Positions 27,368 to 37,460 of a stretch of DNA of 64,000 bases are shown in pieces (the stretch's first letter is position 1; the number at the start of each line of letters is the position of its first letter). Where the stretch lies: the NCBI RefSeq assembly GCF_045689245.1, contig NZ_CP136865.1, positions 2,294,001 to 2,358,000 on the forward strand, written 5' to 3'. Below the pieces are notes generated by a model, which was not told the DNA's origin, made no database searches, and saw nothing but the letters and a program-made list of their open reading frames with translations. Both the position numbers and the translations under genes were made by a program. This DNA comes from Congregibacter brevis (GTDB lineage: Bacteria > Pseudomonadota > Gammaproteobacteria > Pseudomonadales > Halieaceae).

Positions 27368-28324
27368 TCAGGCCACAGGCACCAGTCGGAGAATCTCGTC
27401 GATCACCTCATCACTGCGGACGCCGGCAGCTTCCGCTTCGAAGCTGAGTAGCAGACGGTGTCGGAAAACGTCCCCGGCCACTGCCTGAACATCGTCGGGG
27501 GACACAAAATCTCGACCGTGCAGCCACGCGTGGGCGCGCGCGCACCGGTCAAGGGCAATGGTGGCACGGGGGCTTCCGCCGTAATCGAGCCAATGGGCAA
27601 GATCATCACTGTAGGGAGCTGGATTACGGGTGGCCATGACGAGCTGCACAATGTATTCCTCGACAGCAGGAGCCATGTGTAAGGCGAGGGCTTCTTCGCG
27701 TGCCTGAAAGACGTTTTCCTGAGCCAGCTGGGGTGCGTCGACTACCGTGCCTTTTGCCGCTTCTGATCGTGTTAGACGAAGAATCTGACGCTCAGCCTCG
27801 GCATCCGGATAGTCAACTTTCACATGAAGGAGAAAACGATCGAGCTGCGCTTCGGGAAGCGGGTAGGTGCCTTCCTGCTCAATGGGGTTCTGAGTTGCCA
27901 TTACCAAAAACAAGCGCGGCAGCGCATAGCTCTCACTACCGACACTTACCTGGCGTTCGGCCATGGCCTCCAATAAAGCAGACTGCACTTTCGCCGGAGC
28001 GCGGTTTATCTCATCGGCCAGGACCAGATTGCTGAACACGGGACCCTGTTGAAAATGAAAGCTGGCTTGCTGTGGTCGATATATCTCGGTGCCGGTCACA
28101 TCGCCAGGCAAAAGATCGGGTGTGAACTGGATCCGGTGAAAACTACCTTCCAGTGCATCCCCAAGGGATTTGATTGCACGGGTTTTTGCCAGTCCCGGAG
28201 CTCCCTCCACGAGCAGATGCCCGTCCGCTATCAAGGCAATGAGTAGCCTCTGTACGAGGTGGCTTTGGCCGATAATTTGCTGGTCCAGCCACTGTTCCAG
28301 TTGTCTCAGGTCGCTAGAGGTCAA
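27368..28324 (-). CDS. moxR: MoxR-family AAA+ ATPase
   Basis: A 318-residue AAA+ ATPase. Walker A GAPGLAKT (41-48), Walker B LVLADEINRAP, sensor 1 MATQNPIEQEGTYPLPEAQLDRF (given in part) and the arginine-finger region are all in place. No ATG fits; the start is taken as TTG at 28324 because AGGAGAG lies 3 bases upstream and the resulting protein has the length and N terminus normal for MoxR. Reading further upstream to 28708 gives a Cys/Arg-rich, non-homologous extension that overlaps the glutamate dehydrogenase gene. It is the first gene of the operon and is divergent from the dehydrogenase. Confidence 0.92.
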   Translation of the reverse strand: MTSSDLRQLEQWLDQQIIGQSHLVQRLLIALIADGHLLVEGAPGLAKTRAIKSLGDALEGSFHRIQFTPDLLPGDVTGTEIYRPQQASFHFQQGPVFSNLVLADEINRAPAKVQSALLEAMAERQVSVGSESYALPRLFLVMATQNPIEQEGTYPLPEAQLDRFLLHVKVDYPDAEAERQILRLTRSEAAKGTVVDAPQLAQENVFQAREEALALHMAPAVEEYIVQLVMATRNPAPYSDDLAHWLDYGGSPRATIALDRCARAHAWLHGRDFVSPDDVQAVAGDVFRHRLLLSFEAEAAGVRSDEVIDEILRLVPVA

Positions 28325-28327
28325 GGT

Positions 28328-28334
28328 CTCTCCT
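28328..28334 (-). promoter_or_regulatory. Ribosome binding site that fixes the TTG start of moxR
   Basis: AGGAGAG on the minus strand, followed by ACC and TTG. Its position supports TTG at 28324 as the real start in the absence of a suitable ATG or GTG. Confidence 0.75.
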
Positions 28335-28550
28335 GTTGAAAATCTGTCAACGTAAACAATTTGATGAGCTTTTTGGCATGCAGCGCATGCGAGGGGTGCG
28401 ATTCTAGCGGAGTACAGCCTCCGGGGCACCCGCTGCCCACATAATCGACTGGCATAGTGCCGTAAAGTTCCCCTTCTGCGGCACTCATGGTACCTGTCTT
28501 TGCGATACACTGGCCGCCTAATAAAGCAGCGCGAAAAAAGGGGACCTGCT

Positions 28551-31500
28551 ATGGCGTGGGAGACACTCAAGCAAGCCTTGCTTGACGACCTCGCGGGCAT
28601 TGTAGTCAAGCGAGCCGACGCAGAGCATCGGGATGACCTAACTCTTCTCTCAGACACTTTCTTCAGTCGATTTTCGGCGGAAGATATGCGTGATCGCTCT
28701 CCTGACAACCTTTACGGCATGCTCTACGGCTTGATGCGCTTTATGCAGAGTTGGCCGGGCGATGCTCCAAAGGTTCGCTTGCTAAACCCTCAGATTAGTA
28801 CCCACGGCTGGGAAAGCACGTCGACGATTGTCGCGGTGCTCTGTCGCGACATGCCTTTTTGTACGGCGTCGGTTCGAGGTGAAATTAATCAGCGCAATCT
28901 CGGCATTCATTGTCTGGCGAGCTGTAACCTGCGTGTTGCTCGGGCCGAAAACGGTGAGCTTCAGGGCTTGATGAACACGCACCAAGATGTCGTCGACGCT
29001 TCCGCCGAGAGTCTTCTTTACTTTGAGATTACACGCCACAGCGACTTGAGCGAGCTCAACGAACTTCGCAAAAGCCTTGAGCAAATACTCGAGGAAGTGG
29101 CCATGGTGGTCAGCGACTTCGGTGCTATGCGAGAGCGGCTGAATCAAGCGCGGGAGTGCATCGCCGAAGCGGATTGTGTCAGCGACGAGTTTCGTGAGGA
29201 GGCGGCCGCATTTATCGAATGGTTGCGCAGCGATCACATGACATTTCTGGGGTACGAGTATCTTCGCGTAGAAGACGGCGAGGTGCATGTCGATAGCAGC
29301 TGTAATCTTGGTGTACTGCGGGGGCTGGAGACTCGCGGCGCTGCAGATCTTGAACACGATCTGGCTTGGATGGCTCCTGAGGAGTTTCACCGACGCCAGC
29401 TAAGCTTTGGCAAATCGCGCAGACGGGCAAAAGTGCACCGTCAGGCCTACCCAGACTATGTCGAGGTCAAAACTTACGATGCTTCCGGCGCAGTCACGGG
29501 GCAGCATCGCTTTCTTGGCCACTACACCGCTGCCGTCTACAACATGGATCCCGCGGAAATTCCTATTCTGCGTCGTAAAGTGAGCCAGGTTCTAGGGCTT
29601 TCGGGGCTTGCAGAAGAAGAGCACGATGGACGAGAGTTAAAACGCGTACTGGAGTTAATGCCTCGGGATGAGTTGTTTCAATCATCTACCGCGGATCTCT
29701 ATCACACGACATCGGCAGTAAATCGTATTCAGGAGCGGCGCCACACACGATTGTTTGTGCGTAAGGATGCACACGGCAAGTTCATCAGCTGTCTTCTTTA
29801 CATGCCCAGAGATCGCTACACCACCCAGCGACGAATCAACATCCAAGGAATTCTCACCAAGGCTTTTTCTGCTGAAGAGTCTGAGTTCAATACGCAGTTC
29901 ACTGAGTCGGTATTGGTGCGGGTTTACTTTGTTTTGAGAGTGGATCCATCGCAGAAACATGAGTTTGACGTTAATGAAATCGAGGAGCAGATCGTGCAGG
30001 CAACGCTAGCGTGGAAGGATCGACTGCGGCTCCGGTTGCTTGAGGAGTTCGGCGAAGAACGCGGTGAGCAGCTCATGCGCGAACTGGGAGACGGCTTCGC
30101 CCCCGGCTATCGTGATGACTTTGATCCCCGGGTCGCTGTACTGGATATACAGCACATACTGGCCTTAAACGGATCCGATCGTCTGGGTATGAATCTTTAT
30201 CGTCTTTTAGAGGAAAAAGATGATCACTTGAAGCTGCGCTTGTATCGCATGGGTTCGCCTCTGCCGTTATCAGATGTGCTGCCAATTCTAGAGAATTTGG
30301 GCTTGCGGGTGGTGGCGGAGAGAGCCTATCCGGTGCGGGCTGCCTCGGAAGGTCGTTATTGGATTCAGGAATTCAGTTTGATTTATTCCCTGGCCAAGAA
30401 TATTGATCTTGAGCAGGTGAAAGAAGAGTTTGAAGATGCCTTTTCCCGCATTTGGTATGGGCAGGCGGAGAGTGATTCCTTTAATCGCTTGCTATTGGGT
30501 AGTCGTCTTAGCTGGCGCGAGATCGCGCTCTTACGCGCCTACGCCTGTTACTTTGGTCAGATAAACTTCGCTTACTCTCGCAGTTATATCGCAGAGACCA
30601 TGGCGGCCCATCTGCCGATTTCTTCCAGTATCGTTGAGCTATTCCTCACGCGCTTCTCCCCAGTGTTTGATGGAGATGATGAGTGGCGTGATCAGCGTGA
30701 GGCAACGGTAAGAGAACGTATATTGCTGGCTCTTGATGACGTAGAGAATCTCGGACAGGACAGAATCATTCGCCAGTACGTCGAACTTATTACGGCCACA
30801 GTGCGCACCAACTTTTTCCAGCAGGGCGCGCTTGGAGATAGTAAATCTTACTTTTCGTTTAAGCTGCGTCCGGGCGATATTCCTGATATTCCACGTCCGG
30901 TTCCTCTGTTTGAGATTTTTGTTTATTCGCCTCAGGTCGAGGGGGTGCATCTGCGTGGTGGAAAAGTCGCGAGAGGTGGCTTGCGATGGTCTGATCGATT
31001 GGAGGACTTTCGCACAGAAGTCCTCGGTCTGGTGAAAGCACAGCAAGTAAAAAATGCGGTGATCGTCCCGGTGGGCGCGAAAGGCGGCTTTGTAGCGAAA
31101 CGCTTGCGTCCGGATATGACGAGGGATGAGGCGCAGGAAGAGGGCGTGGCTTGCTATAAGACCTTTATTCGAGGTCTTTTGGATATAACCGACAACCGGG
31201 AAGAGGATCGCATCGTCCGGCCACAGCTTACGGTGTGTAAGGATGAAGAAGATCCGTATTTGGTGGTAGCTGCCGATAAGGGGACGGCTACTTTTTCTGA
31301 CATCGCGAACTCCCTCTCAGAAGAGTACGGATTTTGGCTGGGTGATGCCTTCGCGTCTGGCGGCAGCGTAGGCTACGACCATAAGAAAATGGGTATTACC
31401 GCTCGGGGTGCCTGGGTCTCCGTAGAGCGACATTTTCGAGAAATGGGTGTCAATGTCGCGACGTCTGAGTTCTCGGTAGTGGGAATCGGCGATATGTCCG

Positions 31501-33380
31501 GCGATGTGTTCGGTAATGGCATGCTGCTGTCTAAGCACATTTGCTTGCTGGCGGCGTTTAACCATATGCATATCTTCGTCGATCCGAATCCTGATGCCCA
31601 GAGCAGCTATCTTGAACGGGAACGCTTGTTCGCTTTGCCAAGATCGGGTTGGTCGGATTACGACACGTCGCTGATTTCTGAAGGGGGCGGCGTGTTTAGC
31701 CGTAACGCCAAGTCCGTGGCTATTTCTGAACCGATGAAAGCGCGGTTTGGTATCACCGTTAATCACATGACTCCGACGGAGCTGATCAGCGCGATTCTGC
31801 GTTCCGAGGTAGATCTGCTGTGGAATGGTGGTATTGGCACCTATGTGAAATCCAGCGCTGAAACCCATACCGATGTAGGGGATAAGGCGAATGATGGATT
31901 ACGAGTGAATGCAAGGGATTTGCGCTGCAAGGTGATTGGTGAGGGGGGCAATCTTGGGATTACGCAGCTGGCCAGAACCGAGTTCGCGCTTATCGGTGGC
32001 CGCTCGAATACCGACTTTATCGATAACGCCGGAGGTGTGGACTGCTCGGACCATGAGGTCAATATTAAGATTTTGCTGGACGCCATTGTCGCGAGAGGTG
32101 ATCTCACCGAGAAGCACCGTAATCAGCTTCTTGAGGATATGACCGAGTCTGTTTCGGACCTTGTGTTGGCAAACAATTACCGGCAAGTACAGGCAATTAG
32201 CATCGCAGAGCGAGAAGCGCGAGTACGTAGCGGCGAATACCGTCGCTTGATTTCGACCCTCGAGAATGCAGGGCGATTAGATCGAGAGCTCGAGTTTTTG
32301 CCTACGGACGAGGCCCTCGCAGATAGACGAACGCAGGACTTGGGCCTTACCCGTCCCGAGCTCTCGGTCTTGATCTCCTACAGTAAGGCGATACTCAAGG
32401 AAGAGCTCATTGCCTCGGACTTAGGTAGTGACGCGCATTTACTTCAGGCGGTGTCTACTGCGTTTCCCGCCAAGCTCAAGGAAATCTATCCCCAGGACCT
32501 CGCTGAACACCGTCTGCGCCGAGAAATCATGTGCACTCAGGTCGCGAACGATATCGTGAACCGCATGGGATTGAATTTTGTATTGCGCCAGCAAAAAGCA
32601 ACGGGTGCCCCCGTGGCAGATGTTGCTCGTGCCTATACGGCGGTTATGGAAATTTTTGGTATCAGTGCCTTGTGGGACAGCATCGAGGCGCTGGACTTCA
32701 CCGTAGTCTCTGACGTGCAAATTGAGATGATGCTCGACGTTATTCGATTGGTGAAACGTGCGACTCGCTGGGTGTTGCGCAATCGTCGTCACCAAATAAC
32801 GCCTACCAGTATGATAGAAGAGTTTTGCGCTGGCGTGACCGAGTTACAGCGTGCGCTTCCTGAGTTATTGCGCGGTCGAGCCGCAGAGCAGTACGAAGCC
32901 CGGCTGCAGAGCTACAACGAAGCAGGGGTAAATGCGGATACCGCTGCGAGAGTTGCCGGCTGCATGCATGCAGCTACGGCGCTGGCGATTGTTGATGTGG
33001 CTGCGCAGACAGAGAACGACCTCATGGAAGTGGCGACCTTGTACTACCACTTGGGTGAACGTTTGGAGCTTGATTGGTTCGGTGCGCAGGTCTTAGGCAG
33101 CAAAGTAGAGAACGAGTGGCAAGCCATGGCTCGAGAAGCCTATATGGAGGACCTGCAGTGGCAGCAATGCACCCTTGCGCAGGGTGTGTTGCGGTTGCGG
33201 AGTGACGATCGCGATGTAGTTGCCTGCATCACTGCTTGGGAGGAACAGGAAAGTGCGTTGCTCAAGCGTTGGAAAGACATGCTGAGTGAGCTCCACACAA
33301 CCGCTTCGCCAGATTTTGCGATGTTCGCAGTGGCTAATCGTGAGCTGCTGGACCTGGCTCAAAGCAGCCGGAGGGTGTGA
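28551..33380 (+). CDS. gdhB: NAD-specific glutamate dehydrogenase, large (about 180 kDa) type
   Basis: A 1609-residue protein of the Bac_GDH family (NAD-GDH of Pseudomonas, Streptomyces and Caulobacter type). It oxidises glutamate to 2-oxoglutarate and ammonia with NAD. Long N-terminal regulatory regions (ACT-like) precede the catalytic part at about residues 790-1260, which includes VHLRGGKVARGGLRWSDRLEDF, the lysine in VPVGAKGGFVAKRL and the nucleotide-binding GEGGNLGITQLARTEF (each given in part). The ATG at 28551 has AGGGG just upstream; an in-frame TTG at 28500 is less likely. It is monocistronic, divergent from moxR, and probably catabolic. Confidence 0.95.
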   Translation: MAWETLKQALLDDLAGIVVKRADAEHRDDLTLLSDTFFSRFSAEDMRDRSPDNLYGMLYGLMRFMQSWPGDAPKVRLLNPQISTHGWESTSTIVAVLCRDMPFCTASVRGEINQRNLGIHCLASCNLRVARAENGELQGLMNTHQDVVDASAESLLYFEITRHSDLSELNELRKSLEQILEEVAMVVSDFGAMRERLNQARECIAEADCVSDEFREEAAAFIEWLRSDHMTFLGYEYLRVEDGEVHVDSSCNLGVLRGLETRGAADLEHDLAWMAPEEFHRRQLSFGKSRRRAKVHRQAYPDYVEVKTYDASGAVTGQHRFLGHYTAAVYNMDPAEIPILRRKVSQVLGLSGLAEEEHDGRELKRVLELMPRDELFQSSTADLYHTTSAVNRIQERRHTRLFVRKDAHGKFISCLLYMPRDRYTTQRRINIQGILTKAFSAEESEFNTQFTESVLVRVYFVLRVDPSQKHEFDVNEIEEQIVQATLAWKDRLRLRLLEEFGEERGEQLMRELGDGFAPGYRDDFDPRVAVLDIQHILALNGSDRLGMNLYRLLEEKDDHLKLRLYRMGSPLPLSDVLPILENLGLRVVAERAYPVRAASEGRYWIQEFSLIYSLAKNIDLEQVKEEFEDAFSRIWYGQAESDSFNRLLLGSRLSWREIALLRAYACYFGQINFAYSRSYIAETMAAHLPISSSIVELFLTRFSPVFDGDDEWRDQREATVRERILLALDDVENLGQDRIIRQYVELITATVRTNFFQQGALGDSKSYFSFKLRPGDIPDIPRPVPLFEIFVYSPQVEGVHLRGGKVARGGLRWSDRLEDFRTEVLGLVKAQQVKNAVIVPVGAKGGFVAKRLRPDMTRDEAQEEGVACYKTFIRGLLDITDNREEDRIVRPQLTVCKDEEDPYLVVAADKGTATFSDIANSLSEEYGFWLGDAFASGGSVGYDHKKMGITARGAWVSVERHFREMGVNVATSEFSVVGIGDMSGDVFGNGMLLSKHICLLAAFNHMHIFVDPNPDAQSSYLERERLFALPRSGWSDYDTSLISEGGGVFSRNAKSVAISEPMKARFGITVNHMTPTELISAILRSEVDLLWNGGIGTYVKSSAETHTDVGDKANDGLRVNARDLRCKVIGEGGNLGITQLARTEFALIGGRSNTDFIDNAGGVDCSDHEVNIKILLDAIVARGDLTEKHRNQLLEDMTESVSDLVLANNYRQVQAISIAEREARVRSGEYRRLISTLENAGRLDRELEFLPTDEALADRRTQDLGLTRPELSVLISYSKAILKEELIASDLGSDAHLLQAVSTAFPAKLKEIYPQDLAEHRLRREIMCTQVANDIVNRMGLNFVLRQQKATGAPVADVARAYTAVMEIFGISALWDSIEALDFTVVSDVQIEMMLDVIRLVKRATRWVLRNRRHQITPTSMIEEFCAGVTELQRALPELLRGRAAEQYEARLQSYNEAGVNADTAARVAGCMHAATALAIVDVAAQTENDLMEVATLYYHLGERLELDWFGAQVLGSKVENEWQAMAREAYMEDLQWQQCTLAQGVLRLRSDDRDVVACITAWEEQESALLKRWKDMLSELHTTASPDFAMFAVANRELLDLAQSSRRV

Positions 33381-33432
33381 GCGACTAGCAAGGTGAGACT
33401 CGCTCAAAGGACACTGAGCCAAAAAAGCTGAT

Positions 33433-36400
33433 TTAAGAGAGCATCTCGGTTGCAGTGTGGGCGTTAACCGCCTTGCTGTATAAAAAGCCTTGCACGGACA
33501 TGGGCCCACGTTCGCGGAGAAAGCGCGCCTGCAGCTCGTTTTCAACACCTTCAGCTACGATACCCATACCGAGGGCTCTGGCCATGGCGATAATCGCTTC
33601 AGCAATGGCGTCGGCGTCATCGTTTATGGAGATCTCTCGAACAAAAGAGGCGTCGATCTTCAGGGTGGAAACCGGAAGCCTTTGAAGATAGGAAAGTGAT
33701 GAGTAACCCGTTCCGAAGTCATCGATAGATATCGTGAGCCCTAGCGCCCTCACTTGATCGAGAATGCTGACCTGTTTTTCCGGCTGAGGTAGCAGGGCCG
33801 TCTCTGTGAGTTCCAGTTCGAGGTTATGGCCGTCGACATGGTTACGTTGCAGAATACTTTGAACCTGTTGAAAGAAGCCTGCCTGTTGCAGCGTCCTGCC
33901 GCTAACGTTTACCGCTATTTTGGGGACTGCGATCGACGCCTGTTGCCAGCTATGGACCTGTGCACACACCGTTTCGAGCACTGCATAGTCCAGATCTACT
34001 ATTAAGGCACTATTCTCTGCCATAGTGATGAATTCATCAGGGCTTACTGTCCCAAAGTCGGGGGAATGCCATCGGCTAAGTGCCTCAAACCCAACTAAGT
34101 CCAAGCTCTCAACGTCATACTTGGGTTGGAATACGACCTGAAGATCACGATTTTTTACAGCCTCCCGTAGCGCACTAGAGAGCAACAGATACCGAGTGGC
34201 ATCGTCCGTCATCTTGTGGGAGTAACACTTCCAGGTAGCTCGTCCGGCTTTCTTAGCTGCGTACATGGCCGTGTCTGCATTTCGCAGGAGTGTCTCGGTG
34301 TCTGAGCCGTCCTCTGGAAATCTACAGATACCCACGCTAGCAGATACCTGAACACTTTCCCCCCCGATTAAGATGGGTTGCTCCAGGACTTTGATTAGCT
34401 TGCTGGCGATAACCGATACGTTCTGATAGCTATCGACGTCGAAGAGCAAGGCGACGAACTCATCACCGCCAATACGGGCAATTACGTCATCATCCCGTAA
34501 GGCTCCCACTAAACGTTTGCTGCACACTTTCAAGAGTTCATCGCCTGCACTATGGCCCAGACTGTCGTTGATGTCCTTAAACTGATCGAGGTCAATGAAC
34601 ATTATGGTGATGGGATCCCCTCGAGGCGCCGCGCGGGCCAATCTACTATCTAGGGTCTGTCGCAGGTGACTGCGATTTGGCAGAGCGGTTAGCGGGTCCT
34701 GGCGAGCAAGAAGCTCCAGATAATGTTCGTTCTCCTTGATGTTGGTGATGTCGTTGAAGCTCCCGACATAGCCTCTCAATCGTTCCTTTTTGTCATGCAC
34801 AGGGGAAACGGTTAGTAGGCAGGGGAACACCTCGCCATTTGCACGGCGGTTCCATACTTCACCCTGCCAGCGGCCTTTCTTCTCGACGATCCTGAACATC
34901 TCCCTAAAAAAATAAGGGTTGTGCCGCTCTGATGAGAGAATAGCGGGAGTCTGACCAACCGCTTGATCATGAGCAAAGCCGGTGATTTCGCTAAAGGCAT
35001 CGTTAACATCGATGATGGTGCCGTCTACCTCGGTCATCATTACTGCTTGCGCTGATGACGTGAATACTTCCGCTACCCTGCGTAACTGCTCCTCTGCCTC
35101 ATGGAGCGACGTAACGTCGTGAATACTGACCGCAACGCCTCGTTGCACCCGCTCGTCAGAGTAGGGCGCGTAGGTGACATCTATGCGTCTAGCCCCCTTG
35201 GGTGACTCACGCCACTGCTGAAACTGAACTCGAGCGCCGTTCTGCGCTTCTTTTAGCTTTTCTCCGAGTTGATTTTCAGCGTAGCTATCGCCCAATACTT
35301 GAGCGACTGTAAGTCCTGTTAGCTCGCTTGGGGTAAGCCCATGGCGCAAAGCATAGGCGGGGTTCACGACTTGATAGCGAAACTCTTCGTTTAGTAGCGC
35401 AACTTCGCTGTCCGTAGATCCCAGCGCCCTTTCCAGCAGCAGGGCATCGTCCAGCGCCTGACGGTTAGATAGCCAAAGACTCACGGAGGCGGCTGCGCCT
35501 TTAAGAAAATCAAGCTCTTCCTGAAGCGGCGGCACTGTTTCGCTGAATATAGCCTCTATGGAGCCACTGTGTTTACTGCCCGTCTCGAGGGGTATCTCAA
35601 TGCTCGGGCCGTCAAGGGACTCTTTACCGGCATGCCAGGTAGCTCCGTCGAGGTAGAGACTTGCGCGAACTTGCTCGGGCGCCTGCATGGAGGCAACCAC
35701 CTGTTCGCAGACATGTTGCGCGTAGCTGTTGATCTCCGTATCTGTCTGGGAGCGGCGATGTATCTCAAAGAGCCCCTGAAGCTCCTTCATTCGTTCGTTC
35801 AGATCATAGACCGCACGTTTTTCTGCGCTGACATCGCGCACAATAATCGCGGCTCGGCCATCCGGTGCCGGTGCGATGCGACAATCAAAATAGTCTGTGG
35901 ATCCATTTATGGGCAGCACGTATTCGGTCGCAGCAAGTGCTCCTGTTCGCAAGGCCTTCTGCAAACACTGCGTGATCTTGTGTCCTGCCTCGTCGGGCAG
36001 TACATCACTCATCACTTTGCCCATGAAGTTTTCAGGAGCGGTGAACAGGGCGCTATTTTCTGGAGCCTGATAGTTCAGGATCCGTCCTTCCGTGTCGACA
36101 AGAAAAAAAAGGTCCGGCAGAGCCGCAAACAAAGCGTCCACCGCGCTGCGCTGACTCGCGACGATGTCTCTGCGCCGCTTGTCCTCATCCACGTTCATAT
36201 GAATGCCGTAGCAACGCAGTGCCTGGCCAGTTTGCTTATCGCGTACGAGTTTGCCTCTAGATCGAATCCACACATAGTGTCCGAGCTTGTGACGAAGCTC
36301 CATCTCGACGTCCCACAGCGTCTCATCGCTGTCGGCAAACTGTTCCATTATGTGCGTTATGTGTGCCCGCTTTTCCGGGCGAAGTAGTGCCTCCCAGGCC

Positions 36401-36969
36401 GTTAAATCATTGGGAAGCTCACTGCTCGAATAACCCAGTTGCTCCCGACAGGCATTTGAGAAGTACACCGTTTGCCTGACGGGATTGTGTCCCCCGGGCA
36501 TTTGCCAGTGAAAAATGCCATCGGGTAGCGCAAGCTCTAAGAGTTCGTGTTGGGTTTCGATCTCAGCGCGTGTTTTTACATCCTCGGTGATGTCGCTGTA
36601 AACGGCCATGAGAAGGCCATTGCTCAGCGGGTAAATATCGTTTTGAAACCAGCCCTCGCGAGACTTCGGCTCCTCACCACTGGGTTCGCTGTATTTAAGG
36701 GGGGGGAGGCTTTCTTTGCTGCCTGAGCTGTGCACTCGGCGTAGTGCGCCCACAAAGCCCATTTCTTTTGCGCCAGGAAACGATTGGCTAAGGAGCGTGC
36801 CCACGACCTCAGACTCTACGACCTTACTGAGGACTAAAGCAGCAGGATTCATCGCCAGGATGCGAAAGTCTTTAGCGTCCTCCACTGGTTCGTAGATCAC
36901 AACGCCTATATCGAGCGCAGCGACAGCGGCGCTGTAGATGTTCACCTGTGCGGGCACTGAAGCGTTCAT
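33433..36969 (-). CDS. Multi-PAS/GAF GGDEF-EAL cyclic-di-GMP signalling protein
   Basis: A 1178-residue soluble protein. It has about five PAS-like units (around residues 15-120, 140-270, 275-400, 520-650 and 655-770), one including a FSNACREQLGYSS core and another a VTSLHEAEEQLRR linker, and a GAF-like segment near 420-520. A GGDEF domain with intact GGDEF (834-838) and an EAL domain with intact EAL (962-964), ELTETAL and DDFGTGYSSL follow. Both catalytic signatures are complete, so either diguanylate cyclase or phosphodiesterase activity is possible. No transmembrane segment is seen, so the signal is likely cytosolic (redox, light or small ligand). It lies 58 bp behind rmf in the same direction. 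Confidence 0.93.
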   Translation of the reverse strand: MNASVPAQVNIYSAAVAALDIGVVIYEPVEDAKDFRILAMNPAALVLSKVVESEVVGTLLSQSFPGAKEMGFVGALRRVHSSGSKESLPPLKYSEPSGEEPKSREGWFQNDIYPLSNGLLMAVYSDITEDVKTRAEIETQHELLELALPDGIFHWQMPGGHNPVRQTVYFSNACREQLGYSSSELPNDLTAWEALLRPEKRAHITHIMEQFADSDETLWDVEMELRHKLGHYVWIRSRGKLVRDKQTGQALRCYGIHMNVDEDKRRRDIVASQRSAVDALFAALPDLFFLVDTEGRILNYQAPENSALFTAPENFMGKVMSDVLPDEAGHKITQCLQKALRTGALAATEYVLPINGSTDYFDCRIAPAPDGRAAIIVRDVSAEKRAVYDLNERMKELQGLFEIHRRSQTDTEINSYAQHVCEQVVASMQAPEQVRASLYLDGATWHAGKESLDGPSIEIPLETGSKHSGSIEAIFSETVPPLQEELDFLKGAAASVSLWLSNRQALDDALLLERALGSTDSEVALLNEEFRYQVVNPAYALRHGLTPSELTGLTVAQVLGDSYAENQLGEKLKEAQNGARVQFQQWRESPKGARRIDVTYAPYSDERVQRGVAVSIHDVTSLHEAEEQLRRVAEVFTSSAQAVMMTEVDGTIIDVNDAFSEITGFAHDQAVGQTPAILSSERHNPYFFREMFRIVEKKGRWQGEVWNRRANGEVFPCLLTVSPVHDKKERLRGYVGSFNDITNIKENEHYLELLARQDPLTALPNRSHLRQTLDSRLARAAPRGDPITIMFIDLDQFKDINDSLGHSAGDELLKVCSKRLVGALRDDDVIARIGGDEFVALLFDVDSYQNVSVIASKLIKVLEQPILIGGESVQVSASVGICRFPEDGSDTETLLRNADTAMYAAKKAGRATWKCYSHKMTDDATRYLLLSSALREAVKNRDLQVVFQPKYDVESLDLVGFEALSRWHSPDFGTVSPDEFITMAENSALIVDLDYAVLETVCAQVHSWQQASIAVPKIAVNVSGRTLQQAGFFQQVQSILQRNHVDGHNLELELTETALLPQPEKQVSILDQVRALGLTISIDDFGTGYSSLSYLQRLPVSTLKIDASFVREISINDDADAIAEAIIAMARALGMGIVAEGVENELQARFLRERGPMSVQGFLYSKAVNAHTATEMLS

Positions 36970-37027
36970 TGCTGATCCATCACGACAATTAGAGGGGTGA
37001 TGGGGAGCTCCCTAAGGAGCGAAGGCA

Positions 37028-37231
37028 CTACTGCATGCGCAGACGATGCACTCCGGACACGCCAATGAGGCCATCTAGCTGATCGGCGTGGCCCTCTCGC
37101 CACCCAGTAATCCAGTTGATTCGTTGTTGCTCCGTCGTGTGCGGGCAACTTTCGCTGCTCCGACCTGATACTCCTGCCTGATAACCACGCTCATAAGCTC
37201 GAGCAGTCATATCGCGTTTCTGTCGGCGCAT
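37028..37231 (-). CDS. rmf: Ribosome modulation factor
   Basis: A 67-residue basic protein that matches RMF, the factor that drives 70S dimerisation to hibernating 100S ribosomes in stationary phase. The conserved MRRQKRD, ERGYQAGVSGRS, CP and WITGWREGHAD blocks are all present. The ATG at 37231 is chosen because AGAGGAAT precedes it and the protein then begins like other RMFs; the frame can be read 8 codons further. The C terminus is about ten residues longer than in E. coli (55 aa). It is too small for many gene callers. Confidence 0.93.
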   Translation of the reverse strand: MRRQKRDMTARAYERGYQAGVSGRSSESCPHTTEQQRINWITGWREGHADQLDGLIGVSGVHRLRMQ

Positions 37232-37267
37232 CGCTATTCCTCTCATGTCATACATAGGGGCTTACCT

Positions 37268-37296
37268 CTATATAAGCAGAGAAAATCGGTTTCAGC
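37268..37296 (-). promoter_or_regulatory. Candidate promoter of rmf
   Basis: On the minus strand CTGAAA (37291-37296) and TATAGA (37268-37273) are 17 bp apart and end 36 bp before the rmf ATG. The match to sigma-70 consensus is moderate. Confidence 0.35.
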
Positions 37297-37460
37297 TACT
37301 ATTTTTTTGTTACGGATACAAGCACGTCTATCTCGCAATGATATAAAGAATTCACACATACGGGTTTGCGCCGTCTCTTTCGCCGTTCAGCGGTTTGTTA
37401 TCGGTACGAACTCAGGGCACCATGAGTGCTTATCGATATCACTTTCAGGACAATTCCCCG

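Noticed and set aside
28325..28708. N-terminal extension of moxR to 28708
   Set aside because: It overlaps the start of the glutamate dehydrogenase gene, is Arg/Cys-rich, and has no MoxR homology; the TTG start with AGGAGAG is better.
35569..36387. 272-codon open frame on the plus strand
   Set aside because: It lies fully antisense to the PAS region of the GGDEF/EAL gene, has no ribosome binding site, and its Cys- and Arg-rich composition fits a shadow of the coding strand.
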